Positions 24,596 through 33,327 of a stretch of DNA of 40,240 nucleotides are shown piece after piece. The DNA is taken from NCBI GenBank assembly GCA_903912445.1, contig CAIWHP010000050.1, positions 1 through 40,240 on the forward strand. Reading direction: 5' to 3'. Source of the stretch: an uncultured Lentisphaerota bacterium. Lineage in GTDB: Bacteria > Verrucomicrobiota > Kiritimatiellia > CAIQIC01. The notes under the pieces were generated by a model, which made no database searches, was not told where the DNA came from, and saw only the letters and a list, made by a program, of their open reading frames with translations. The position numbers and the translations under genes are program-made. The stretch's first letter is position 1. Every line of letters starts with the position of its first letter.

Positions 24596-26206
24596 GTGAC
24601 AACCTCCCTGCCAAAACCCGTAAGCCCGTTCCGGAAAGCAGTGGCCGGAGTTTCCCTTGCGCTGCTGGCCTCCGCCGTCGCCAGCTTCGGGGCGGGCGCT
24701 CCTGGCCAGCGGGAGGAGTCTCCGCTCTGCCTGACCGCCCATGACCTGTCGCTCGCGACGGGCCGACCTTCGCTCGTGCTCATGTCGAGCGGCTCCGTGC
24801 AGGCCCCGGTGTGGTCCCTGTCGGGTTCCACGGTCGGGCAGTCTGTCGCGGGACTCGTGGCCGGCCTCCCGAGCGGCTGCGCCGCCGTGAAGGTCGAGAT
24901 TGTCGTGACCACGACGGACGCGGCCACGAGTACCAACCATGAGGATGTCTATAGGGTCCACCTGTCGCAGCTGGTAGAGAACGCCCCGTTCACGGCCCGT
25001 TACTATCAAGGCAAGCCCGTGCGCACCGCGCTGCCCGCCGCACCCTGCCACTCCCGGACCATCGTCCTGGAGTCTTACTACGCCGTGGAACCCAACGCGC
25101 CCCTGTGGGTGCGCGTGCAGCGGGAGCCGGGCGATCCCGCCGACACGTTCACCAGCCCCACGGGCCTGGCGCTGGTCAAGGTGACGCCTTTGGGCGCCCT
25201 CGCGCAGCCACAGGTCGTGCAGGCGGTGCGCGGCTACAACTCGTGGCCGATGCTGCAGGCCCTCGGCGGCAAGCTGGTCTGCGTGTACAGCCGGGGCACG
25301 GCGCACTCGATCGGCGAAGACGCCCGCGCCGTTTATGCGCGCACCTCCACGGACGAGGGAAAAACCTGGACGCCGGAAACGGTGGTCGCCAACACACCGG
25401 GCTACGGCGATGTCGCCGTCGGCAAGGGGCTGGATGCCACGGGGGCGATGCTCCTCTGGGTGCGGCGCGTCGGGGCGGAGTGGCTCCACGACCTCTACCG
25501 CACCACGGACGGGGTGACGTTCACGCGCGTGGCGACGCCGCAGCTCGCCGTGGTCCCCGTGCAGATCTCCGACGTCTTCGCGGTCCCCACGGTCGGGCTC
25601 ATGGCCCTGTGGTTCGCGGGCAACTACGGCGATGACGGCCCGTGTCACTCGTGGGGCACGGTGACCAGCTCTGACAACGGCGTCACCTGGACCCAGACCA
25701 CCATCGAGTCCGGGCTGACCAAACCGCAGTGGCCGACGGAGCCCTCCGCGGTCTACCTCGGCGAGGGCAAGCTGCTCGCCATCGCCCGGACGGAGCAAGG
25801 GGGAGCGTCCACGACGCGCGCTCAATTCCAACTGGTTTCCACGGACTATGGCAAGACGTGGACGCGCGCGCCAACCAACATCGGCGATGTCATGGCCTCC
25901 ACGCCGAGCCTGCTCCTCGACACCGCCACCGGCTTGCTGAGCAACTATTATTATCAGCGCGGCCAGGGCGGCGTCCTGCGGCGCCGCGTCGTGGCGCCCG
26001 ACCGCGTGTTCGACCATCCGCTCCAGTGGCCGGCATCCGAGGCGGTGGCCACGGGGAGCGAGTCCACCTTCGATGCGGGCAACGTGAACGCCACCACGCT
26101 CTCGGGCAAACACTGCCTCTCCTTCTACTCCGGCAAGGCCCCCGACACGGCGGTCCTAGTCACCGTGCTCCCGGCGCCGACCTCGGGGAAAGTGCAAAGC
26201 CCCTAA
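24596..26206 (+). CDS. Secreted BNR-repeat/sialidase-like protein
   Basis: This 536-residue protein starts from a GTG at 24596 with a signal peptide (FRKAVAGVSLALLASAVASFGAGA). The C-terminal two thirds form a sialidase-type six-bladed beta-propeller. Asp-box motifs include STDEGKTWTPETVV, SSDNGVTWTQTTIE and STDYGKTWTRAPTN. A possible substrate-site block is YNSWPMLQALGGKLVCVYSRGTAHSIGEDARAVYARTS. Such proteins may cleave sialic acid or other sugars, or only bind glycans. The usual sialidase Arg triad and Tyr/Glu pair cannot be assigned with confidence. The N-terminal 170 residues look like a separate beta domain. The frame is open upstream to 24323 inside the lipoprotein gene, but that part lacks a signal peptide, so the later start is preferred. 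Confidence 0.78.
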   Translation: MTTSLPKPVSPFRKAVAGVSLALLASAVASFGAGAPGQREESPLCLTAHDLSLATGRPSLVLMSSGSVQAPVWSLSGSTVGQSVAGLVAGLPSGCAAVKVEIVVTTTDAATSTNHEDVYRVHLSQLVENAPFTARYYQGKPVRTALPAAPCHSRTIVLESYYAVEPNAPLWVRVQREPGDPADTFTSPTGLALVKVTPLGALAQPQVVQAVRGYNSWPMLQALGGKLVCVYSRGTAHSIGEDARAVYARTSTDEGKTWTPETVVANTPGYGDVAVGKGLDATGAMLLWVRRVGAEWLHDLYRTTDGVTFTRVATPQLAVVPVQISDVFAVPTVGLMALWFAGNYGDDGPCHSWGTVTSSDNGVTWTQTTIESGLTKPQWPTEPSAVYLGEGKLLAIARTEQGGASTTRAQFQLVSTDYGKTWTRAPTNIGDVMASTPSLLLDTATGLLSNYYYQRGQGGVLRRRVVAPDRVFDHPLQWPASEAVATGSESTFDAGNVNATTLSGKHCLSFYSGKAPDTAVLVTVLPAPTSGKVQSP

Positions 26207-26390
26207 CCGCGCTCGGAAAGTGTCGTCACCTCGGGGCAGCATCATCATCGCCAACGCTGCGCTTATTTTCTTTGCATGGCATCGCGGGGGTCTTATTCTT
26301 TCTCGCGCATCGGAATACGGCCAGGCCTTAAGGGGCGGACTGGATTCAACACCAAGGCAGAGTGAGTGCAGTCTGCGGGATGGGAAGCGA

Positions 26391-28928
26391 ATGGAAAAAA
26401 AGGAAGCCGCTGCCCGGATCACGATCAACAAGCTGCTGGAAGCCGCCGGCTGGCGTTTTTTCGCGGACGCCCAAGGACCCGCCAACATACAACTCGAACC
26501 TTGTGTCAAAATCACCGAGCAGGCCTTGGATGCACTCGGCGCTAATTTCGAAAAGATCAAGACGGGCTTCATCGATTTTCTGCTGCTCAACGAAAAAGGC
26601 TTTCCCTTCATCGTTCTCGAAGCCAAGGCCGAGGGCAAAGATCCGCTCGTCGGCAAGGAGCAGGCGCGGAAATATGCCCACGCGCAAAACTGCCGCTTCG
26701 TGATCCTGTCGAACGGGAATCTGCATTATTTTTGGGACCTCGAACGTGGCAATCCCAACATCATCACCACCTTCCCGACGCCGGCCTCCGTCACGGGTTA
26801 CCAGAAGACGGTCCCCGATGCGCAGCGCCTTGTCGCGGAGTTGGTCGCCGAGGACTTCATCGTGCTGACGCAGCGCCCGCACTACGCCGCCGAAGCGGCG
26901 TGGAAAAATGCGGCCGAGCGTCCCCGTTTTATCACCGATAACGGCCTCCGGTTCTTGCGTCCTTACCAGTTGCAAGCCATCCATGCGCTCCAGCAGGCGG
27001 TCGCCGCCGGGCAAGACCGTTTCCTTTTCGAAATGGCCACCGGCACCGGCAAGACCCTGATCGCCGCCGCCATCTGCAAACTCTTCCTGAAGACGGCCAA
27101 CGCCGGACGCGTGCTCTTCCTTGTGGACCGGCTGGAACTGGAAGACCAAGCTCATAAAGCCCTGGTCCGGAATCTCGCGAAGGACCACAAGGCGGTCATC
27201 TACAAAGAAAATCGCGACGATTGGCATCGCGCCGAGATCGTCGTCACCACCGTCCAAGCGCTGCTCTTCAACAACAAATACCAGCAGCTCTTTTCGCCCA
27301 CGGATTTCGACCTCGTCATCTCTGACGAGGCCCATCGCTCGATCGGCGGCAACGCCCGCGCCGTCTTTGACCATTTCGTCGGCTACAAGCTGGGCCTGAC
27401 CGCCACGCCGCGCCACTATCTCAAGCATTTCATCAACACCTCGGCCGCGACCAAGGATCCCCGCGAGGTCGAGCGCCGCCTGCTGCTCGATACCTACCGG
27501 ACCTTCGGCTGCGAGAACGGCCAGCCCACGTTCCAATACGATCTGCGGAAAGGCGTAAAGGAAGGCTTCCTCATCAATCCCACGGTCGTCGATGCCCGTA
27601 CCGAGATCACCGCGCAATTGCTCTCCGACAAGGGCTATATTGTCATGTGCACCGACGCGGAGGGCGAAGACCAGGAGGAAACATATAAGCAGCGCGAGTT
27701 TGAGCGCCGCTTCTTTTCCGACTCGACCAACGCGCTCTTTTGTAAAACGTTTCTTGAGCACGGCCTGTGCGATCCGGTTAGCAGCGAGTTCGGCAAGTCC
27801 ATCGTCTTCGCCGTCAGCCAGAGGCACGCCACCAAGCTCGCCCAGCTCTTGAACCAGATGGCGGACAAACGCTACCCCGGCAAATACCAGTCGGATTTCG
27901 CCGTGCAGGTCACCTCCCAGATCCCCGACGCGCAACAGATGACGCTCAACTTCAGCAACAACAACCTGCTGGGTTCGGCCAACTTCATCTCCAGCTATAA
28001 GACCAGCAAGGCCCGCGTCTGCGTCACGGTGGGCATGATGACCACCGGCTACGATTGCACCGACATTCTGAACCTCGGCCTGTTCCGCCCGATCTTCTCG
28101 CCGACGGAGTTCATCCAGATCAAAGGCCGCGGCACCCGCAAACACGATTTTCTGGAACAGCTCTTCGACGCAGACCGCAAGGCGACGGTCGCGCAACCAG
28201 GCAAGGTCGCCTACAAGCTCTTCGATTTCTTCGCCTCCTGCGAATACTTCGACCAGAGGTTCAACTACGACCAAGTGATCAAGCTGCCCAAGCACCAAGG
28301 CAAGGGCGGCACCGATAGGGGCGGCGGGCCCACGGTCCCCGGCGGCGTCTATGAATATCCGGGGCTGGACCTCCTGACCACGATCAAGGAAGCGACCATC
28401 GGCGCTGAAGGCATGAAGATCGACCGGATGTTCTACGGCAACTTCGAGACCGCCATCCGCGAGAATGCCACGATCAAGAGCGACGTTGAGGCCGGCCGGT
28501 GGGACCGGGTCATTGACTACGTGAATCGCGAGGTCTTCGACAAGCCCCAGGAGTTCTATAACCTCGACAAACTCCGCAAAGCCGCCGCCGTGGATCGCCG
28601 CTTGACGCTGCGCGAGATCCTGGAAAAGATCTTCGGCCTGATCCCCCGGTTCAAGTCCAAGGATGAACTGCTCGAAGAGGAGTTCGCCAAGTTCCTCGCC
28701 GACCAGAAGCCCGCCGAGGCCGCGGCGATCCCCGCGCTGAAGACCTATTTCAAGGCCTACGTCACCAGCGATCAAGTCCGGCACATCATCGAGAGCAAGA
28801 ACTTCACCGATCTGGCGACCAATCCGGTCTTCTCGACGCGCGACTTCAAGGCCGTGCCGGAGAAGTACCGCACTCTGATCCCCGAATATATCAAGGACTA
28901 CGTCCCCTTGAACCAGTTTGCCGCCTGA
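26391..28928 (+). CDS. hsdR: Type I restriction enzyme R subunit
   Basis: The 845-residue motor and nuclease subunit of a type I restriction system. The N-terminal nuclease domain has Asp62 (FIDFLLLN) and Glu77-x-Lys79 (IVLEAKAEG), the PD-(D/E)xK triad, followed by QARKYA. The SF2 translocase has motif I EMATGTGKT (214-222), DEAH (312-315), TATP (337-340), VGMMTTGYDC (motif V) and IQIKGRGTRK (motif VI). The C-terminal 250 residues match the EcoEI-type R C-terminal region, including LRKAAAVDRRLTLREILEKIFG. It is shorter than EcoKI HsdR and closest to the EcoEI-like type. The ATG at 26391 is preferred over an upstream in-frame ATG at 26220 because homology-like sequence starts here. It is followed after 10 bases by the methylase-specificity gene. 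Confidence 0.93.
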   Translation: MEKKEAAARITINKLLEAAGWRFFADAQGPANIQLEPCVKITEQALDALGANFEKIKTGFIDFLLLNEKGFPFIVLEAKAEGKDPLVGKEQARKYAHAQNCRFVILSNGNLHYFWDLERGNPNIITTFPTPASVTGYQKTVPDAQRLVAELVAEDFIVLTQRPHYAAEAAWKNAAERPRFITDNGLRFLRPYQLQAIHALQQAVAAGQDRFLFEMATGTGKTLIAAAICKLFLKTANAGRVLFLVDRLELEDQAHKALVRNLAKDHKAVIYKENRDDWHRAEIVVTTVQALLFNNKYQQLFSPTDFDLVISDEAHRSIGGNARAVFDHFVGYKLGLTATPRHYLKHFINTSAATKDPREVERRLLLDTYRTFGCENGQPTFQYDLRKGVKEGFLINPTVVDARTEITAQLLSDKGYIVMCTDAEGEDQEETYKQREFERRFFSDSTNALFCKTFLEHGLCDPVSSEFGKSIVFAVSQRHATKLAQLLNQMADKRYPGKYQSDFAVQVTSQIPDAQQMTLNFSNNNLLGSANFISSYKTSKARVCVTVGMMTTGYDCTDILNLGLFRPIFSPTEFIQIKGRGTRKHDFLEQLFDADRKATVAQPGKVAYKLFDFFASCEYFDQRFNYDQVIKLPKHQGKGGTDRGGGPTVPGGVYEYPGLDLLTTIKEATIGAEGMKIDRMFYGNFETAIRENATIKSDVEAGRWDRVIDYVNREVFDKPQEFYNLDKLRKAAAVDRRLTLREILEKIFGLIPRFKSKDELLEEEFAKFLADQKPAEAAAIPALKTYFKAYVTSDQVRHIIESKNFTDLATNPVFSTRDFKAVPEKYRTLIPEYIKDYVPLNQFAA

Positions 28929-28938
28929 AAGGCACCCC

Positions 28939-31398
28939 ATGCTCGACACCGACACTAAACGCCGCATCGACACCGCCCGCGATATTCTCGTCGGTAAGGT
29001 GCCCGACCCGAAATCCCAGGTAGAGCAGATCACCATCGCCCTGATCTACAAATTCATGGACGACATGGATGCCGAGTCCGAGGAGCTCGGCGGCAAGCGC
29101 AAGTTTTTCGCCAAGGAGTTTGCCTGCTACGGTTGGGCCAAGCTGCTGCGCGCCGGCCTGGGCGGGCACGAGATGCTCGCGCTCTACGCCGACGGCATCG
29201 CCAAGATGCCCGAGAACCCCGGCATCCCGCCGCTCTTCCGCAGCATCTTCAAGAACGCCTACCTGCCCTACCGCGACCCGGAGACGCTCAAGAGCTTCCT
29301 CAAGATCATCGACGAATTTGTCTATGACCACAGCGAACGGCTGGGCGACGCCTTCGAATACCTGCTCTCCATCCTCGGTTCTCAGGGGGATGCCGGCCAG
29401 TTCCGCACGCCGCGGCACATCATCGACTTCATGGTCGAGATCGTCGCGCCCACGAAAAACGCAACCGTCCTCGATCCCGCCTGCGGCACCGCCGGGTTCC
29501 TGATCTCGGCCTGGAAACACATTCTGCGGACGAACACGGACAAGCTCGGGCACAGCTTCCTTACCCCGGATGACCGCGGCCGCCTCGCCAAGAACTTTTG
29601 CGGCTACGACATCTCACCGGACATGGTGCGCCTTTCGCTCGTGAACCTCTACCTCCACGGCTTCAACGCACCGCAGATCTACGAATATGACACGCTGACG
29701 AGCGAGGAACGCTGGAACGACCACTTCGACGTGATCCTGGCCAATCCGCCCTTCATGTCCCCGAAAGGCGGCATCAAGCCGCACAAACGATTCTCCGTTC
29801 CCTGCAACCGCAGTGAAGTGCTATTCGTTGACTACATGCTCGAACACCTGACCGCGCATGGGAGGGCAGGTATCATTGTCCCCGAAGGCATTATTTTCCA
29901 GAATGGCACTGCGTACCAGCGCTTGCGTTCGGTTTTGGTGAAAGATGCACTCATTGGCGTCATCTCATTACCCTCCGGCGTATTTCAACCGTACTCCGGC
30001 GTGAAGACCTCCATCCTGGTTTTGGACAAACGAATCGCCAAAAGCAGGCCGCAGATCCTCTTTTCTTCTGTTCAGGCCATCGGTGTCAGCCTGGGCATCA
30101 AACGCACGGTCACCGAACATAACGATTTGCCTCACGTCATCAGGGACTTTGCGGCTTACTACTTAGACAAACCTATATCTAAGTATTCATGGCTCGCTGA
30201 GCGTAGCGCAGTGTTGGCCAATGATTGTAATCTCAGTGGCGAACGTTATCGGCCGATTGAAGTCCGCGCCGGGACTCGCGCCGTCAGGCTTGCCGAGGTC
30301 TGTTCGCTGAAGAAAGGCACGCACTCCAGCACCAAAACAGAACCGGGTCCATATCCGCTCATCGTAACCGCCAAGAATTGGCTTACTTCTTCCGATTATC
30401 AGATGGAAGGTGAGACGGTTTGCGTCCCGCTAATTTCATCCACTGGTCACGGACGCGCGTCGATCAACCGAATCCATTTCGCCAACGGAAAATTCGCTGT
30501 GGCCAACCTCTTGGCGGCTCTCCAACCCAAAGATCCCGGTGTTCTAAATGCTAAATACCTTTATCTGGTTCTCGACCTTCTAAAGGCTAAAATGGCCGCT
30601 CTCATGAAAGGCGCGGCCAATGTCAGCATGAAGGTCGAGGACTTGGCCGAGTTCAAAATTCCTTTACCGCCGTTGGAAGTTCAGCGGGAGATCGTGGCGG
30701 AGATCGAGGGCTACCAGAGCGTCATCAACGGTGCCCGCGCCGTCCTCGACCACTACCGCCCCCACATCCCCATCCACCCCGACTGGCCGATGGTAACGCT
30801 GGACGAAATCATCGAGAGCAAACCCAAGAATGGCTACTCGGGCAAGCCTGTTGATCGCGTCACAAAACTAAAAGTTTTGACTTTGAGCGCTACTACAAGG
30901 GGAAAGCTGGACCTTTCCAAATTCAAGTATCTGGACGAGGAAATTTCTCTTGATGCACCGTGTCGGTGCCGTCGCGACGATATTTATCTACAGCGAGGCA
31001 ACACAAAGGAACTTGTCGGAACAGCTGCAATCTTCGATGTGGATGAAAAGAATTTCATTTATCCTGACTTGATGATTCGCGTTCGTGCTAACAAAAAGAA
31101 GATTCTCAGCCAATATCTCCTGACCGCTCTGCAAGGCGCGACCGTTCGCGAGTACGTCACGCGAAACGCCGTCGGTGCCGCCGGGAGCATGCCAAAAATA
31201 AACCAGACCATTGTTGAGAGTATTCCGATTCCCTTGCCGTCCATCGCAACACAGCAAGCGATCGTCGCCGAGATCGAGGCGGAGCAAACGCTGGTCGCGG
31301 CGAACCGCGAACTGATCGCGCGCTTCGAGAAAAAGATTCAGGCGACCCTCGCCCGCGTCTGGGGCGCCGCCGCGCCGACCGCCGCCGAGAGGAGTTGA
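28939..31398 (+). CDS. Fused type I methylase-specificity protein (HsdM-HsdS)
   Basis: One 819-residue polypeptide carries both modification and recognition functions. Residues 1-150 are the HsdM helical N-terminal region (QITIALIYKFMDDMD). The methylase follows with GQFRTPRHI (about 154-161), motif I DPACGTAGFLISAW (179-192) and the N6-adenine motif IV NPPF (269-272). From about 455 the sequence is HsdS-like. It contains a first target-recognition domain, a conserved spacer with IPLPPLEVQREIVAEIEGYQSVINGARAVLDHYRPH, a second recognition domain, and a repeat of the spacer (IPLPSIATQQAIVAEIEAEQTLVAANRELIARFEKKIQ). M and S are normally separate proteins in an M2S complex. Here both recognition domains are fused to one methylase copy. 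The recognition domains are visibly AT-richer than the flanking parts. The ATG at 28939 is preferred to one at 28918, which overlaps hsdR. Confidence 0.9.
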   Translation: MLDTDTKRRIDTARDILVGKVPDPKSQVEQITIALIYKFMDDMDAESEELGGKRKFFAKEFACYGWAKLLRAGLGGHEMLALYADGIAKMPENPGIPPLFRSIFKNAYLPYRDPETLKSFLKIIDEFVYDHSERLGDAFEYLLSILGSQGDAGQFRTPRHIIDFMVEIVAPTKNATVLDPACGTAGFLISAWKHILRTNTDKLGHSFLTPDDRGRLAKNFCGYDISPDMVRLSLVNLYLHGFNAPQIYEYDTLTSEERWNDHFDVILANPPFMSPKGGIKPHKRFSVPCNRSEVLFVDYMLEHLTAHGRAGIIVPEGIIFQNGTAYQRLRSVLVKDALIGVISLPSGVFQPYSGVKTSILVLDKRIAKSRPQILFSSVQAIGVSLGIKRTVTEHNDLPHVIRDFAAYYLDKPISKYSWLAERSAVLANDCNLSGERYRPIEVRAGTRAVRLAEVCSLKKGTHSSTKTEPGPYPLIVTAKNWLTSSDYQMEGETVCVPLISSTGHGRASINRIHFANGKFAVANLLAALQPKDPGVLNAKYLYLVLDLLKAKMAALMKGAANVSMKVEDLAEFKIPLPPLEVQREIVAEIEGYQSVINGARAVLDHYRPHIPIHPDWPMVTLDEIIESKPKNGYSGKPVDRVTKLKVLTLSATTRGKLDLSKFKYLDEEISLDAPCRCRRDDIYLQRGNTKELVGTAAIFDVDEKNFIYPDLMIRVRANKKKILSQYLLTALQGATVREYVTRNAVGAAGSMPKINQTIVESIPIPLPSIATQQAIVAEIEAEQTLVAANRELIARFEKKIQATLARVWGAAAPTAAERS

Positions 31399-31401
31399 GT
31401 T

Positions 31402-32199
31402 ATGAAGCCCTCTTATCTCACCTATATTGACGAATCCGGGGATGAGGGGTTTGTTTTCAATGCCGACGGCAGCGGCAGTTCCCGCTGGTTCGTTCTTTCG
31501 GCAGCGGTGATTCGACAGGCGAACGACCTGCAGATGGTCTCATGCCTCAAAGCCGTGCGCGAGGTCTTGAAGAAGCCGCCGAAGACACCCTTGCACTTTG
31601 TGGATTTGAAGCACGAACAGCGTGTGCCCTACATCCGCCGGGTCGGAGAACTGCCCATGCGTACGGTGAGCGTGTTGGTTTATAAACCGCTCATTGCCGA
31701 GCCGGAAAAATTCCAAAATACCAAATACTTGCTCTATCGCTATGCCTCCCGACTGCTGTTGGAGCGCGTCTCTTGGCTGTGTCGAGACGGGCGTCGTACC
31801 GGCGAAGGCGATGGTTTTACGGAGGTCATTTTCTCCAACCGAAGCAATATGTCCTATGAGGATATCCGCGCCTATCTGCGTCTGCTATTGAAGCAAGCGG
31901 AAGCGAATCCCCAACAAGTGCAGATTGATCGCACCGCGATTGACCCAGAGCGGATTCAAGCGGTGGAGCATTCCGAGTTGGCGGGCTTGCAGGTGGCTGA
32001 CGCAGTGGCGTCCGGTTTTCACTTCGCTCTCAAGGTCAACCGGTACGGGGAGACGGAGACCAGCTACTTGCCGCATTTGAAGAAGACGCTCTATCGTCAC
32101 AAAGGCGAGGTCATGGGCTACGGTCTGAAAGTGTGGCCCGATGATTTCGGCACCGTAAAATCAAAAGCCCCCGAGGCGAAACACCTCGAAGGCTTATGA
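31402..32199 (+). CDS. DUF3800 domain-containing protein
   Basis: This 265-residue protein begins MKPSYLTYIDESGDEGF, the diagnostic DUF3800 acidic motif (Asp10, Glu11, Asp14). HFVDLKHEQR follows, and near the end LAGLQVADAVASGFHFAL, the second conserved block with Gln and Asp. The family is widespread in mobile and defence-associated regions and has been compared to RNase H-like nucleases, but no activity is established here. The gene starts 3 bases after the HsdM-HsdS stop, with GAGAGGAGTTGAGTT as ribosome-binding site, so it is part of the restriction operon. Its last codons and stop lie inside a hairpin that begins a probable structured RNA. Confidence 0.88.
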   Translation: MKPSYLTYIDESGDEGFVFNADGSGSSRWFVLSAAVIRQANDLQMVSCLKAVREVLKKPPKTPLHFVDLKHEQRVPYIRRVGELPMRTVSVLVYKPLIAEPEKFQNTKYLLYRYASRLLLERVSWLCRDGRRTGEGDGFTEVIFSNRSNMSYEDIRAYLRLLLKQAEANPQQVQIDRTAIDPERIQAVEHSELAGLQVADAVASGFHFALKVNRYGETETSYLPHLKKTLYRHKGEVMGYGLKVWPDDFGTVKSKAPEAKHLEGL

Positions 32200-32310
32200 A
32201 ATCAAGGGTCCCAGGAACCGAGGATCCCACCCGTAAGGGCTGCCACTCGCAAGGAGCGACCTCTACCTTTCCTGCGCTTACCCGCAGGTAGAATCGCCCG
32301 CCTGGCGCTT
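32165..32310 (+). ncRNA. Candidate structured RNA linked to DUF3800 gene
   Basis: A run of compact hairpins covers the DUF3800 stop and the next 110 bases. (1) AAGCC (32165-32169) pairs with GGCTT (32191-32195) around CGAGG (32172-32176) and CCTCG (32184-32188). (2) GGGTCC (32206-32211) pairs with GGATCCC (32222-32228, one bulge). (3) CCC (32230-32232) and GGG (32237-32239) close a GTAA tetraloop. (4) CTAC (32263-32266) pairs with GTAG (32288-32291), and CTGCG (32272-32276) pairs with CGCAG (32283-32287). GGGC (32237-32240) could instead pair with GCCC (32296-32299) to enclose the middle hairpins. No T-run follows the first hairpin. Conserved RNA motifs near DUF3800 genes have been reported from comparative genomics; membership here is my inference. 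Confidence 0.45.
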
Positions 32311-32372
32311 AATGTCAAGACACTCCGTGGCCAAACGTAGCGGGCTCGGTCGCATCTTCCACCCGTAGCTCT

Positions 32373-32678
32373 TTAGCGCGCGAATTGCAGTTGGTACGCC
32401 TGATTGGCTTCCACCCGGGTCAGGATGACGCGCACCCCGCCTTGGGTCGGCTCGGTGGTGTAGTCGGTCACCAGCGGGATGTGCTCCGCGGTCAGGGGCA
32501 CGTCGAGGTTGGTCGCTGGCAGGACACGTACCTGCAGTTTGGCGTCGGTCGGCAGGCCCTTGAGGTCCAGCGTCACCTTCGTCGGTGACGGGGCGACGCT
32601 GCCCAGCAGAACTTCATACCGGCCAGCCGCCGGTAAAGCCGACACGCCGATCCGCCATGTTTTAGCGATGGAGTTCAT
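32373..32678 (-). pseudogene. C-terminal fragment, probably of a larger secreted protein
   Basis: A 101-residue frame (MNSIAKTWRIGVSALPAAGRYEVLLGS...RVEANQAYQLQFAR). It looks like the C-terminal beta-sandwich of a larger protein, possibly a glycoside hydrolase: even beta-strand pattern, no signal peptide and no start-proximal ribosome-binding site. The frame stays open upstream through low-complexity sequence without further recognisable domain. I read it as the remnant of a gene whose 5' part was lost, perhaps when the neighbouring island was inserted. An intact small gene cannot be ruled out. Confidence 0.4.
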
Positions 32679-32772
32679 CCCCCTCGATGCTGGCGTACGG
32701 CGCGAATCGACTGCCTCCGTCGCCCATCGAGGGAGAAGATCGAGGTGAGGGGCAGCGATCGTCCGCTTCGTC

Positions 32773-32811
32773 TCCCATTGCCCCCATACTCCATTGATCC
32801 ATCAACCATGG
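32773..32811. repeat. Low-complexity CCAT-word tract after Dabb gene
   Basis: A degenerate tract of CCAT/ATCC words (TCCCATTG, CCATACTCCATTG, ATCCATCAACCATGG) ends 5 bases from the stop of the minus-strand lipoprotein gene. It resembles in style the tract before rarA. Confidence 0.4.
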
Positions 32812-32815
32812 CTCT

Positions 32816-33217
32816 TTAAGGTTGCGACCAGTAATCCAGCACGCAGACCTTTTCGACGTGGCCCTTGAGGGATGCGCCGAAGGCCTTGTGCGCGGGATGC
32901 GGGAGGTAGGCGTCGCGCGCGGCCTCGGAGGCGAAGGTCAGGAAGAAGCAGTGCGTCAGGCCGTTGTTCTTGTTCTCCGGGCTGACGTTGGTGCCCCACT
33001 CGAAGCCGGTGATGCCGGGGATCTTCGTCGGCAGCGCACGGAACGCCGCCTCGATGTCCTTGAGCTGCTCCGGCGTGGTGTTCGCCGTGAACTGGAACAT
33101 CACCACATGCCGCAGCACCTTCTCCGGCGCGGCCACCTTGGTATTGGCACAAGGGCAGGCACAGCCCGCCACCAACCCGACCACGAGCACGAGACACAGC
33201 AGAGCGATCTTCTTCAT
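32816..33217 (-). CDS. Dabb-domain (stress-responsive A/B barrel) lipoprotein
   Basis: A 133-residue protein with a lipoprotein signal: MKKIALLCLVLVVGLVAGC, lipobox LVAGC, acylated Cys19. The mature part carries a Dabb ferredoxin-like barrel: VLRHVVMFQFTANTTPEQLKDIEAAFRALPTKIPGITGFEWGTNVSPENKNNGLTHCFFLTFASEAARDAYLPHPAHKAFGASL. The LRHVVMFQF start and the DAYLPHPAH block are the hallmark of the family. Dabb proteins form dimers; many have no known substrate. Export of such a domain as a lipoprotein recurs in PVC bacteria. The ribosome-binding site CCGGAGAACTAAC precedes the ATG. Confidence 0.9.
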   Translation of the reverse strand: MKKIALLCLVLVVGLVAGCACPCANTKVAAPEKVLRHVVMFQFTANTTPEQLKDIEAAFRALPTKIPGITGFEWGTNVSPENKNNGLTHCFFLTFASEAARDAYLPHPAHKAFGASLKGHVEKVCVLDYWSQP

Positions 33218-33292
33218 GTTAGTTCTCCGGTTGCCCCGACCTTAGCAGTCCCACCCGCCGCCGACCAGCCCGAAGCTAATGGAGGAACATAT

Positions 33293-33313
33293 CACCACAG
33301 AGGCACAGAAACA
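33293..33313. repeat. ACCACAGAGGCACAGA-type short repeat
   Basis: The word ACCACAGAGGCACAGA lies in the 110-base gap upstream of the Dabb gene. I recognise this word as one that recurs in intergenic DNA of several environmental bacterial groups. Only one copy is seen here, so its repeat status rests on recollection, not on this window. Confidence 0.3.
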
Positions 33314-33327
33314 TAAGGCGATAATAT

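Noticed and set aside
26220-26390. Upstream start for HsdR at 26220
   Set aside because: The added 57 residues do not resemble HsdR N-termini, and the intergenic stretch has non-coding character.
26346-29036. 896-codon minus-strand frame opposite hsdR
   Set aside because: It is a composition artefact opposite a gene with clear nuclease and helicase motifs.
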